In this document: piece by piece, positions 16,847 to 24,628 of the stretch
How the letters are laid out: each line of letters begins with the position of its first letter
How positions within the stretch are numbered: the first letter of the stretch is position 1
DNA from: Hyphomonadaceae bacterium
GTDB lineage: Bacteria; Pseudomonadota; Alphaproteobacteria; Rhizobiales; Hyphomicrobiaceae
Reading direction: 5' to 3'
Assembly: GCA_019747815.1 (NCBI GenBank)
Contig: JAIEQJ010000022.1
Span: 62,001 to 126,000, forward strand
DNA: 64,000 nucleotides
The notes under the pieces: generated by a model
The model's database searches: none
The model's input: only the letters and a program-made list of their open reading frames with translations
Told to the model about the DNA's origin: nothing
Translations under genes and position numbers: made by a program

Positions 16847-18238
16847 ATGACCAGCAAATTCAACAGGCAAATACTCGGACTGCCCATTGGCCGCCGGCAG
16901 GTTCTGACCGGCATGGCCGCCACCGGTGTCGCGGCCTCGGCCGGGCTTGCCGGCCCCGCGCTCGCGCAGAGCAAGAAGACCGGCGTCGTGCGCGTGTGGG
17001 GCGAGCCCGGTCCCTACGGTGGCGTCGCGGTGGCTGCCATGAACGAGTGGGCGCAGAAGAATGCGCCGGGTCTCAAGTTCGAGATCGAGTCGATCCCGTG
17101 GGACGGCGTCTATATCAAGCTGATGACCGACCTCGCCGCCAAACGGCCGCCGGCGCTGATCAGTGTGGAATCGCCGATCGCCATGCAGCTCATGGCCGAA
17201 GGTCTGTTGGCGCCCGTCGACGATCTCGTCGACAGGATCGGCCGCAACCGCCTCGTCGATGGCGTCCAATGGGGCTACTGGGGCGCTTGGAAGGGCAAGC
17301 AGTACATTGTGCCGGCGCATCACCAGCCGCACCTGCTCCTCGTGCGCATGGACATCGTCAAGGAGTTGGGGCTGGGTGATCCTGACACCTGGGACTGGAA
17401 TGATCTGCTGAACGCCGCAAAGGCCATCTCGCAGAAGAAACCCGACATGGCCGGCTTCTGCATGGCGCTCGGTCGCAATCTTTGCACCGACTACCACTTC
17501 GCCGCGTTGCTGCATTCGGCTGGTGGCCGCATGTTCGATGCTGCCAACAAGTTCGAGGTGGCATTCGACAGCCCGCAGACGGTCGAAGCGCTCACCTTCG
17601 TCAAGGAGCTGCAGCCGTATATGCCGAAGGGCGCGGTTGAATACAGCTTCCTGCAGGTCGTGGACGCGCACGTCACGGGCCGCACGGCAATGAGCTTCTA
17701 CTGGGGGCGCACCCTGGGCCGCGCCGCCGAAGAGGCCAAGCCGGTGTTCGAGGCCACCGAGGCCTTCAACCATGCGCGCAATCCCACCACCAAGCGGCGC
17801 AGCAACTGGAACGACTTCCAGGGCTGGTGCATTCCGGCGCAGAACAATCCGTTCATCGATGAGGTGAGGCAGGCGCTGGTCTATCAGCAGACCAGCAAGG
17901 ACTGGTTGATCAAGTACTGCCACTCGCTGATGCCGAACGTGGCGCCCACCTACAAGGATGTCGCCGACGCACCCGAGCTCAAGGAGCATCCCTTCTACAA
18001 GTCCAAGCCGCGCACGGTGGACACCTACTTCAAGGCCTCGCTTGCCAACTCCTCCAGCACCGCCAACGAGCTGCTGCAGGGTGTGAACCCTCTTGCCGGC
18101 ATCGTGCACGGCCGCTCGGTGCTGGCGCAGACGGTGCAGAAGGTGGTGATCGACAACATGAAGCCGCAGGATGCGGCCAAGTGGGGCGCCAAGGAGTTGA
18201 GCGACATCCGTCGCGAAAACATGCGCCTGCTCGGCTGA
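16847..18238 (+). CDS. Sugar ABC transporter substrate-binding protein
   Basis: 463 residues. The N-terminus has a twin-arginine type signal (GRRQVLTGMAATGVAASAG, cleavage after ALA), implying export in a folded state. The mature part resembles cluster B/D type extracellular sugar-binding proteins of the MalE group. ATG at 16847 is preceded by AGGGAGG. It feeds the two permeases and the ATPase that follow. Ligand unknown; sugar, polyol or sugar acid is likely. Confidence 0.9.
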   Translation: MTSKFNRQILGLPIGRRQVLTGMAATGVAASAGLAGPALAQSKKTGVVRVWGEPGPYGGVAVAAMNEWAQKNAPGLKFEIESIPWDGVYIKLMTDLAAKRPPALISVESPIAMQLMAEGLLAPVDDLVDRIGRNRLVDGVQWGYWGAWKGKQYIVPAHHQPHLLLVRMDIVKELGLGDPDTWDWNDLLNAAKAISQKKPDMAGFCMALGRNLCTDYHFAALLHSAGGRMFDAANKFEVAFDSPQTVEALTFVKELQPYMPKGAVEYSFLQVVDAHVTGRTAMSFYWGRTLGRAAEEAKPVFEATEAFNHARNPTTKRRSNWNDFQGWCIPAQNNPFIDEVRQALVYQQTSKDWLIKYCHSLMPNVAPTYKDVADAPELKEHPFYKSKPRTVDTYFKASLANSSSTANELLQGVNPLAGIVHGRSVLAQTVQKVVIDNMKPQDAAKWGAKELSDIRRENMRLLG

Positions 18239-18294
18239 ACCCCCAGGTTCGGGTGGCCGCCGTTGCCACCCGGACCATCCCTGTTCGAGTGCAC

Positions 18295-19194
18295 ATGCGC
18301 CCAAGCTACACGCTATCCGATCGCACCGTTGGTCTGCTGTTCATCGCCCCCTTCGTGACGGCGGCGCTGTTCTTCATGATCTATCCGGTGGCGGAAGCGA
18401 TCCGGATGGCGTTCTACAGCTACAATCCGCTGCGGCCGGAGCTCAGCACCTTCGTCGGGCTTGCCAACTTCGAGTACATCTTCCGCGATCCGCTGTTCTG
18501 GGATTCGTTCTGGCAGGCAACGGTGTGGACGTTCCTGTCGATCGTGTTTCAGACGGTGTTCGGCGTGGGCATCGCCATGCTGCTGCACCAGGCGCTCGCC
18601 GGCATGGCCATCTTTCGCGGCCTGCTGCTGTTTCCCTACATCGTGCCGACGGTCGTGATCGCGCTCATCTGGCGCTGGATCTTCAACCCCGAGATCGGCG
18701 TCGTCAATCACGCGCTGCAGGGCGCAGGCCTCATCAACGAGCCCATCTATTGGCTGTCCACACCGAGCATGGCCATGGCGTCGACCATCATGCTCAACGT
18801 CTGGAAATACATGCCATTCGTCGTCATCTGCGTGCTGGCGCGGCTGCAGACCGTGCCGCTCGAGCTCTATGACGCCGCCAAGGTCGATGGTGCAGGGATC
18901 GTGCGCAGGTTCCTCGACGTCACGCTGCCCCAGCTCAAGGAGGTGCTGATCGTCGTCATCGTGTTCCGCACGATCTGGACGTTCAACAAGTTCGAGGAAA
19001 TCTATCTTCTGACCAAAGGCGGGCCAGGCACGTCGACCTTCAACCTCGCCGTCTATTCCTTCGAGCAGTCGATCGCCAACCTGCGCCTCGGCGTCGGCGC
19101 CGCCACGGGCGTGGTGATGATGGTGATGTTGTCGCTGGGCAGCATCATCTATCTGCGCGTGTCTGGCTTCGGCGAGGACGAGAGGGCATCATGA
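18295..19194 (+). CDS. ABC transporter permease, MalF-like
   Basis: Inner-membrane subunit of 299 residues with six helices (first: TVGLLFIAPFVTAALFFMIY). The EAA loop that docks to the ATPase reads ELYDAAKVDGAGIVRRFLDV. ATG at 18295, or GTG two codons earlier. The stop overlaps the next permease start by 4 nt (ATGA), so the two are translationally coupled. Confidence 0.92.
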   Translation: MRPSYTLSDRTVGLLFIAPFVTAALFFMIYPVAEAIRMAFYSYNPLRPELSTFVGLANFEYIFRDPLFWDSFWQATVWTFLSIVFQTVFGVGIAMLLHQALAGMAIFRGLLLFPYIVPTVVIALIWRWIFNPEIGVVNHALQGAGLINEPIYWLSTPSMAMASTIMLNVWKYMPFVVICVLARLQTVPLELYDAAKVDGAGIVRRFLDVTLPQLKEVLIVVIVFRTIWTFNKFEEIYLLTKGGPGTSTFNLAVYSFEQSIANLRLGVGAATGVVMMVMLSLGSIIYLRVSGFGEDERAS

Positions 19195-20090
19195 CCAGAA
19201 ACGAGTTCTGGGGGCATACGCGCCGGCTCGTCTCCTACGCTGTGCTCTGCGCCGTGACGTTCCTGGTGTGCTTTCCGCTGGTGTGGGCCGTCTCGACCTC
19301 GCTCAAGCCCAAATCGGAGATTTTTTCCACGCCGCCGACGCTGGTTCCGCACACGGTCACGCTGGAGAACTACAAGGCGCTCATCACCGGCAGGCCGCAA
19401 TACTTCCAGTCCGGCGACCAGCAGGTCACATCCGGCACCACGCCCGCCCAGTTCTTCATGCGCTGGTTTGTGAACAGCATGATCGTCACGCTGGGCTCCA
19501 CGCTCATCAGCATCGTCATCTCCACGCTGGCAGCCTACAGCCTCACGCGCTTCCGCTACTGGGGGCGGACGGTGGTGCCCTATTTCAGCCTGCTGGGCTA
19601 CATGGTGCCGTCGATCATCTTCGTGTTTCCGCTGTTCCTGGTCATGGTGCAGCTCGATCTCACGGACTCGTTGCTCAGCCTCGTGCTCGGCTACGTGTGC
19701 ATCACCCTGCCGTTCTGCATGTGGCTGATGTGGGCCTTCATGCGCTCCATCCCGATCGAGATCGAGGAGGCCGCGCTGATCGACGGCGCGTCTCGCCTGC
19801 AGGTGTTCTGGCAGGTGGTGCTGCCGACGGCGCTGCCCGGCATCATCGCCGCGGCGATCTTCTCCATGATCGTGTCGTGGAACGACTATCTGTTCGGCCG
19901 CGTGTTTCTCAACTCCCTCGACAATCTCACCCTGACGGTCGGCGTCATGCTGTTCTTCGAAGGCACGCACGTCGACTGGGGGCTGCTGATGGCGGCATCC
20001 GTGCTCATGACGGTGCCGATGGCGATCCTGTTCATGGCCTTGCAGCGCCACCTCGTTGCCGGGTTCGGCGCCGGCGCCGTCAAAGGCTGA
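19191..20090 (+). CDS. ABC transporter permease, MalG-like
   Basis: 299 residues, six helices, with a roughly 50-residue periplasmic segment after helix 1. The EAA motif is EIEEAALIDGASRLQVFWQV. It partners the MalF-like permease, with which it overlaps by 4 nt, and is followed 22 bp later by the ATPase gene. Confidence 0.92.
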   Translation: MTRNEFWGHTRRLVSYAVLCAVTFLVCFPLVWAVSTSLKPKSEIFSTPPTLVPHTVTLENYKALITGRPQYFQSGDQQVTSGTTPAQFFMRWFVNSMIVTLGSTLISIVISTLAAYSLTRFRYWGRTVVPYFSLLGYMVPSIIFVFPLFLVMVQLDLTDSLLSLVLGYVCITLPFCMWLMWAFMRSIPIEIEEAALIDGASRLQVFWQVVLPTALPGIIAAAIFSMIVSWNDYLFGRVFLNSLDNLTLTVGVMLFFEGTHVDWGLLMAASVLMTVPMAILFMALQRHLVAGFGAGAVKG

Positions 20091-20112
20091 CCACCATGGA
20101 AGACGCATCGCA

Positions 20113-21195
20113 ATGGACGTGAAGCTCGAGCGCATCAACAAGAACTTCGGCGCGGTGCAGGTGCTCAAGGACATCGATCTTGTCTTTCCGAGCCGCAAGT
20201 TCGTGACGCTGCTCGGCCCTTCCGGCTGCGGCAAGACCACGCTGTTGCGCATGATCGCCGGCCTTGAGCCGGTGACGGCCGGTGCCATCCGCTTCGGCGA
20301 TCGCGTGATCAACGAGCTTGCCCCGCGCGATCGCAACATCGCCATGGTGTTCCAGTCCTACGCGCTCTACCCGCAGATGACGGTGCGGCGCAATCTCGGC
20401 TACGGTCTGCGCGTGCGCAAGACGCCCCAGGCCGAGATGGACGCGGCGGTGGAGCGTGTCGCCGGCATCCTGGAGATCAGCCATCTCCTGGACCGCAAGC
20501 CGGGGCAGCTTTCCGGCGGCCAGCGCCAGCGCGTGGCACTGGGGCGGGCCATGGTGCGCCAGCCCGATATTTTCCTGATGGACGAGCCGCTGTCGAACCT
20601 CGACGCGAAGCTGCGCGTCACCATGCGGGCGGAGCTGCGTCGCTTCCATCTCGATCTCGGTGCCACCACGATCTATGTCACGCACGATCAGCTCGAGGCG
20701 ATGACGATGTCCGATATGATCGCGGTCATGCACGGCGGCATCGTGCAGCAGTTCGGCTCGCCCGGCGACGTGTACAGCCGGCCGGCCAACCTGTTCGTCG
20801 CCGGCTTCATCGGCAGCCCGCCCATGAATTTCGTGACGGGGGCGGTTGCCGCGAGCAACGGCCAGGCGGCATTCAAGTCGCCCGACTTCACTCTGGAGCT
20901 GGCGAACGGGTCGGCGGGTGGCGCCCAAGCGCGCGAGGTCGTGCTGGGCGTGCGTCCGCAGGACCTGACGCTGGTGCAGAACCCGGAAACCGCGCCGGTG
21001 CGCGGACGGGTGTGGGTGGTCGAGCTGCTGGGATCGGAGAAGTTGGTCGAGGTGATGCTGGGTGACCGTCGCCGCCTGACCGTGCAGGTGCGCGCGGAAA
21101 CGCCGGTCTCCGTCGACGACGAGGTGGGCGTGGGCTTCGACCCCCAGCGCATTCACCTGTTCGATGCCAAGAGCGGCATCGCCCTGCGTTCCTGA
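20113..21195 (+). CDS. ABC transporter ATP-binding protein, MalK/UgpC type
   Basis: 360 residues. Walker A GPSGCGKTT, Q-loop (FQSYALYPQMTV), signature LSGGQRQRVALGRAM, Walker B IFLMDEPLSNLD and H-loop THDQ are all intact. The C-terminal OB/TOBE domain (about 240-355) is the regulatory domain typical of carbohydrate importers. ATG at 20113. It ends only 4 bp from the convergent isomerase gene. Confidence 0.94.
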   Translation: MDVKLERINKNFGAVQVLKDIDLVFPSRKFVTLLGPSGCGKTTLLRMIAGLEPVTAGAIRFGDRVINELAPRDRNIAMVFQSYALYPQMTVRRNLGYGLRVRKTPQAEMDAAVERVAGILEISHLLDRKPGQLSGGQRQRVALGRAMVRQPDIFLMDEPLSNLDAKLRVTMRAELRRFHLDLGATTIYVTHDQLEAMTMSDMIAVMHGGIVQQFGSPGDVYSRPANLFVAGFIGSPPMNFVTGAVAASNGQAAFKSPDFTLELANGSAGGAQAREVVLGVRPQDLTLVQNPETAPVRGRVWVVELLGSEKLVEVMLGDRRRLTVQVRAETPVSVDDEVGVGFDPQRIHLFDAKSGIALRS

Positions 21196-21199
21196 TGCG

Positions 21200-22063
21200 C
21201 TATACCGTGGACTGGTAGCGCGCAACGCAGGTGTCCAGGGTTTCGTCCGCAGGCAAGCTCCACCATCGGTTGGAGAAGATCTCAACCTCAGCGAAGCCTG
21301 TGTAGCCGGCAGCTTCCACCCAGCCGCGAAGCCTCTTCAGATCGATGATGCCGTCGCCCATCATGCCGCGATCGTTGAGGAGATCGCGCGTGGGAATGAG
21401 CCAGTCGCAAACGTGGAAGGCGAGCAGCCGATCGGCGCCGGCGCGCGCGATCTGGCTTGCGAGCTTGGGGTCCCACCACACGTGATAGACATCAAGCGCG
21501 ACGCCGAGCATCCCCGTACGGCCCGCATCGAGCGCATCGCACATATCGAGCGCCTGTTCCAGCGTGTTGATGCACGCGCGATCCGCAGCCTGCATCGGAT
21601 GCAGCGGCTCGATGGCCAGAGGCATGCCGACGCCTCGCGCATAGTCGAGCGTGGCGGCAATGCCGTCGTAGACGTGTGCGCGGGCAAGGCTGATATCCTT
21701 CGAGGTCGGGCTGCCTTGCAGGGCGCCTGGCAGGGCGCCGACCACCAGCACAAGGCAAGGCGCGCTCAAAGTCTTCGCCTCGTCGATGGCGGCGCGATTG
21801 TCGTCCAGCGCAGCACGCCGGCCCGCAGCGTCGCTGGCGGTGAAGAAGCCGCCTCGGCAATATCCCGATAGTCCGATGCCGGCATCCTTGAGCTGACGCG
21901 CTGTCGCTTGCAGGCCTGCCGCCTGCACCTGGTCGCGCCACGGGTCGATGGCGCGGATGCCGCGCCGGGCGCACGCGTCGATAATGGCGGGCAGCGCGAG
22001 CTGCTCCTTCACCGTTGCCGTGTTGATGGACAGGTGCTCCACACCTTGCGAAAAGTCGCGCAT
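21200..22063 (-). CDS. Sugar phosphate isomerase/epimerase (xylose isomerase-like TIM barrel)
   Basis: 287 residues of AP-endonuclease-2/xylose-isomerase-like fold. Probable divalent-metal ligands fall at Glu152 (IEPLHP), Asp191 (ALDVYHVWWD), His217 (FHVCDW) and Glu261 (VEIFS). The ATG at 22063 overlaps the DUF993 stop as TGATG, so the two are coupled. Reaction unknown: aldose-ketose isomerisation, epimerisation or 3-keto-sugar processing are the usual roles of such neighbours of Gfo/Idh enzymes. Confidence 0.88.
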   Translation of the reverse strand: MRDFSQGVEHLSINTATVKEQLALPAIIDACARRGIRAIDPWRDQVQAAGLQATARQLKDAGIGLSGYCRGGFFTASDAAGRRAALDDNRAAIDEAKTLSAPCLVLVVGALPGALQGSPTSKDISLARAHVYDGIAATLDYARGVGMPLAIEPLHPMQAADRACINTLEQALDMCDALDAGRTGMLGVALDVYHVWWDPKLASQIARAGADRLLAFHVCDWLIPTRDLLNDRGMMGDGIIDLKRLRGWVEAAGYTGFAEVEIFSNRWWSLPADETLDTCVARYQSTV

Positions 22064-23262
22064 CAGTCGATCCCGTGCACGGCGAGAACGCTGCCCATGC
22101 GCCGGTGCGCAAGCTCGGGATCGCACAGCAGGCCGGCACGGTCGGCAAGCCGGAACAGCTCGGCGAGATGCAGCAGCGAGCGTGCGCTCTGCTGGCCGCC
22201 GACCATGACGAAATGGTCCTGCAGGCCGTTGAGATAGGCCATGAACACCACGCCCGTCTTGTAGAATCGGGTCGGCGCCCTGAAGATGTGCCGCGACAAC
22301 GGCACGGTGGGCGCCAGGATATCGTCGAAGTGCCGTCGATCTCCGGCAGCGAGCGCCGCCAGTGCGGCGGAGGCGGCCGGCGCGATGGCATCGAAGATGC
22401 CGAGCAGCGCGTCGCTGTGGCCTTGCGCATCGCCGGCGATCAGCTCGGCGTAGTTGAAGTCGTCGCCGGTATACATGCGCACGCCCTGCGGCAACTGCCG
22501 GCGCATGGCGATCTCCTTCTCCTTGTCGAGGAGGGATATCTTGACGCCGTCGACCTTGGCGGCGTACGCGTTGATGATGCCGACGGCGGTGTCCATCGCC
22601 GCCATGTGGTCGGCGGAGCCCCAGTAGCCGGCAAGCGCGGGATCGAACACCTCGCCCAGCCAATGGATGATGACGGACTCCTTGGCCTGGGAGAGCACGC
22701 GGTCGTAAACACGCTCGTAGTCGGCCGGGGACTTGGCGACCCGGGCCAGCGCGCGGCTCGCCATGACGATCAGGCGGCCGCCGGCCTTCTCGATCGCCGC
22801 CATCTGCTCCTCGTAGGCGCGGATGATCTCGTCGACAGAGCGCACCTTGGCCGGATCGAGGTGGTCGGTGCCACAGCCGGAAAAAATGAGTGCCGGACGC
22901 CCCTCCCGGGTTTCCCAGGCCTTGCCCGCCGCAACAGCGCGCCGGATCAATTCCAATGATGTCGGCCAGTCGAGGCCCATGCCGCGCTGGGCGGTATCCA
23001 TGGCTTCGGCAACGCCGAGCCCCAGGTCCCACAAGTACTCGCGGTAGGCGATCGTCGTGTCCCAATCGAGCGCACAGTCGGTCCATGGATCATTGGCGGC
23101 ACGTGCGTCGGCCACCACATGCGCCGCCGAGAAGGCGATGCGGTTAAACGCGGCCGTTGCCTTTGTAGGAAAAGCGCAGGGTGCGGACAGCGCGAATGCT
23201 TCCACCCTTCCGTCCTCGGTTGGCAGGTTGATCTTGAGCGAGGAGAGGAGGGGCGCATGCAT
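22063..23262 (-). CDS. DUF993 / dihydrodipicolinate-synthase-like protein
   Basis: 399 residues, beta/alpha-barrel of the DUF993 group, distantly related to DHDPS/N-acetylneuraminate lyase aldolases. A Schiff-base Lys candidate lies in VDGVKISLLDKEK, the position equivalent to the DHDPS lysine. MHAPLL start at 23262 with AAGGA upstream. Likely cleaves or condenses a keto-acid-type intermediate, by analogy to the aldolase superfamily; the reaction has not, to my knowledge, been assigned. Overlaps the isomerase start by 1 nt. Confidence 0.8.
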   Translation of the reverse strand: MHAPLLSSLKINLPTEDGRVEAFALSAPCAFPTKATAAFNRIAFSAAHVVADARAANDPWTDCALDWDTTIAYREYLWDLGLGVAEAMDTAQRGMGLDWPTSLELIRRAVAAGKAWETREGRPALIFSGCGTDHLDPAKVRSVDEIIRAYEEQMAAIEKAGGRLIVMASRALARVAKSPADYERVYDRVLSQAKESVIIHWLGEVFDPALAGYWGSADHMAAMDTAVGIINAYAAKVDGVKISLLDKEKEIAMRRQLPQGVRMYTGDDFNYAELIAGDAQGHSDALLGIFDAIAPAASAALAALAAGDRRHFDDILAPTVPLSRHIFRAPTRFYKTGVVFMAYLNGLQDHFVMVGGQQSARSLLHLAELFRLADRAGLLCDPELAHRRMGSVLAVHGID

Positions 23263-23279
23263 GTCAGCGGTCCTTCTTC

Positions 23280-23309
23280 TCCCTCTCCATAAAGCCATGG
23301 GGAGAGGGA
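23280..23309 (-). repeat. Hairpin between the Gfo/Idh and DUF993 genes
   Basis: TCCCTCTCC (23280-23288) pairs perfectly with GGAGAGGGA (23301-23309) across a 12-nt loop. Two copies of ACTCGAG follow within 23 bp on the plus strand. It may limit read-through or protect the upstream part of the transcript. Confidence 0.4.
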
Positions 23310-23324
23310 ATTGAACTCGAGGGA

Positions 23325-24482
23325 TCAGACTCGAGCCGTCAACTCCGGCACGTCCACCCAGCGCCGCTCCTTCCAGCTTTTGAGGGCGCACTCGACGAGT
23401 TGCACGCCCTTGGCGCCTTCCAGCAGATCCCATTTGTAAGGAGCATCCTCGCAAACATGCCGGATGAAGGCCTCCCACTGCAGCTTGAAGCCGTTGTCGA
23501 AGGCCTGCGTCTCCGGCACCGGCTGCCAGCCTTCATAGAAGTTGATCGGCTGCTTGATATCGGGGTTCCACACGGGCTTGGGCGTAGCCATGCGCTGCTG
23601 GGTCACGACATCCTGCAGCCCTGCCACGGCCGAGCCGTGTGTGCCGTCGACATGCAGCGTCAGCAGATCGTCGCGCCGCACACGCGTTGCCCATGAGCTG
23701 TTGAAATGTGCAATCACGCCGCCCTCGAGCTGAAACGTGGCATAGGCGGCATCATCGGCCGTAGCCTTGTAGCGCCTGCCGGCCTCGTCGATGCGCTCGG
23801 GGATGTGCGTGGCACCGAGGCAGGACACCGAGCGAACGGTGCCGAAGGTGTTGTCGAGCACGTAGCGCCAGTGGCAGAGCATGTCGAGGATGATGCCCCC
23901 GCCGTCCTCGCTGCGGTAATTCCAGGAGGGCCGTTGCGCCGGCTGCAGATCGCCCTCGAATACCCAATAGCCGAACTCGCCGCGCACCGAGAGCAGGCGA
24001 CCGAAGAAGCCCGAATCGGTCAGCAGCTTGAGCTTGCGCAGACCCGGCAGGAACAGCTTGTCCTGCACCACGCCGTGCTTGATGCCGGCAGCCTTGGCCT
24101 TGCGCACGATGGCCAGCGCCTCCTCCAGATTGGTCGCCACCGGCTTCTCGCAATAGACGTGCTTGCCGGCTTCGATAGCCTTGGCGAGCAGTGCGGGGCG
24201 CATTTGCGTGGTGGCGGCGTCGAAGAAAACGGTATCGTTCCTGTCGGCAAGCGCTGTGTCGAGATCGGTCGCCCAGCGGCCGATCCCGTACGCCTTGGCC
24301 AGCGCGGCAAGCTTCTCCTCATTGCGACCGATGAGGATCGGGTCGGGCATGACCCGCTCGCCGGTCTTCAGCGTCAGTCCGCCCTCCCTGCGGATGGCAA
24401 CGATTGAGCGAACAAGGTGCTGGTTCATCCCCATGCGCCCCGTCACGCCGTTCATGACGATGCCGAGCCGCTTCTCGCCCAT
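23325..24482 (-). CDS. Gfo/Idh/MocA family NAD(P)-dependent sugar oxidoreductase
   Basis: 385 residues. Rossmann domain at the N-terminus (LGIVMNGVTGRMGMNQ), the EKPVATN motif at the domain junction and the catalytic His region GGGIILDMLCHWRY in the C-terminal domain. ATG at 24482 has GGGAGGAA on the minus strand upstream. First gene of the leftward three-gene operon. Probably oxidises a sugar, inositol or glycoside hydroxyl to a ketone before the isomerase and aldolase-like steps (inference). Confidence 0.9.
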   Translation of the reverse strand: MGEKRLGIVMNGVTGRMGMNQHLVRSIVAIRREGGLTLKTGERVMPDPILIGRNEEKLAALAKAYGIGRWATDLDTALADRNDTVFFDAATTQMRPALLAKAIEAGKHVYCEKPVATNLEEALAIVRKAKAAGIKHGVVQDKLFLPGLRKLKLLTDSGFFGRLLSVRGEFGYWVFEGDLQPAQRPSWNYRSEDGGGIILDMLCHWRYVLDNTFGTVRSVSCLGATHIPERIDEAGRRYKATADDAAYATFQLEGGVIAHFNSSWATRVRRDDLLTLHVDGTHGSAVAGLQDVVTQQRMATPKPVWNPDIKQPINFYEGWQPVPETQAFDNGFKLQWEAFIRHVCEDAPYKWDLLEGAKGVQLVECALKSWKERRWVDVPELTARV

Positions 24483-24500
24483 ACCCGTTCCTCCCGGTAC

Positions 24501-24544
24501 ACATCGCAAGATGTCAGTTACGGATTGTTCCCAAGGTCTGTCAA
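24501..24544 (-). promoter_or_regulatory. Candidate promoter and inverted repeat for the leftward catabolic operon
   Basis: On the minus strand a perfect TTGACA (complement of 24539-24544) is followed after 18 bp by TAACTG (complement of 24515-24520). The inverted repeat ACATC-GCAA-GATGT (24501-24514) lies just downstream of the -10. It does not resemble the TGTAACCGGTTACA palindrome at 15446, so a different regulator may act here. Confidence 0.35.
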
Positions 24545-24628
24545 ACGCAGGATGAGCTTAGGCAGTGCGCCATGCGCAAGGCTGGCCGGTCAGCGCAGCG
24601 CAGCGAGTGCCGACGCCTGCGTTTTGCA

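Noticed and set aside
21200-23086. A 628-residue open frame spanning the isomerase and most of the DUF993 gene
   Set aside because: Only the last 287 residues are isomerase; the upstream part is an out-of-frame shadow of the DUF993 gene, and an ATG at 22063 gives the normal domain length.
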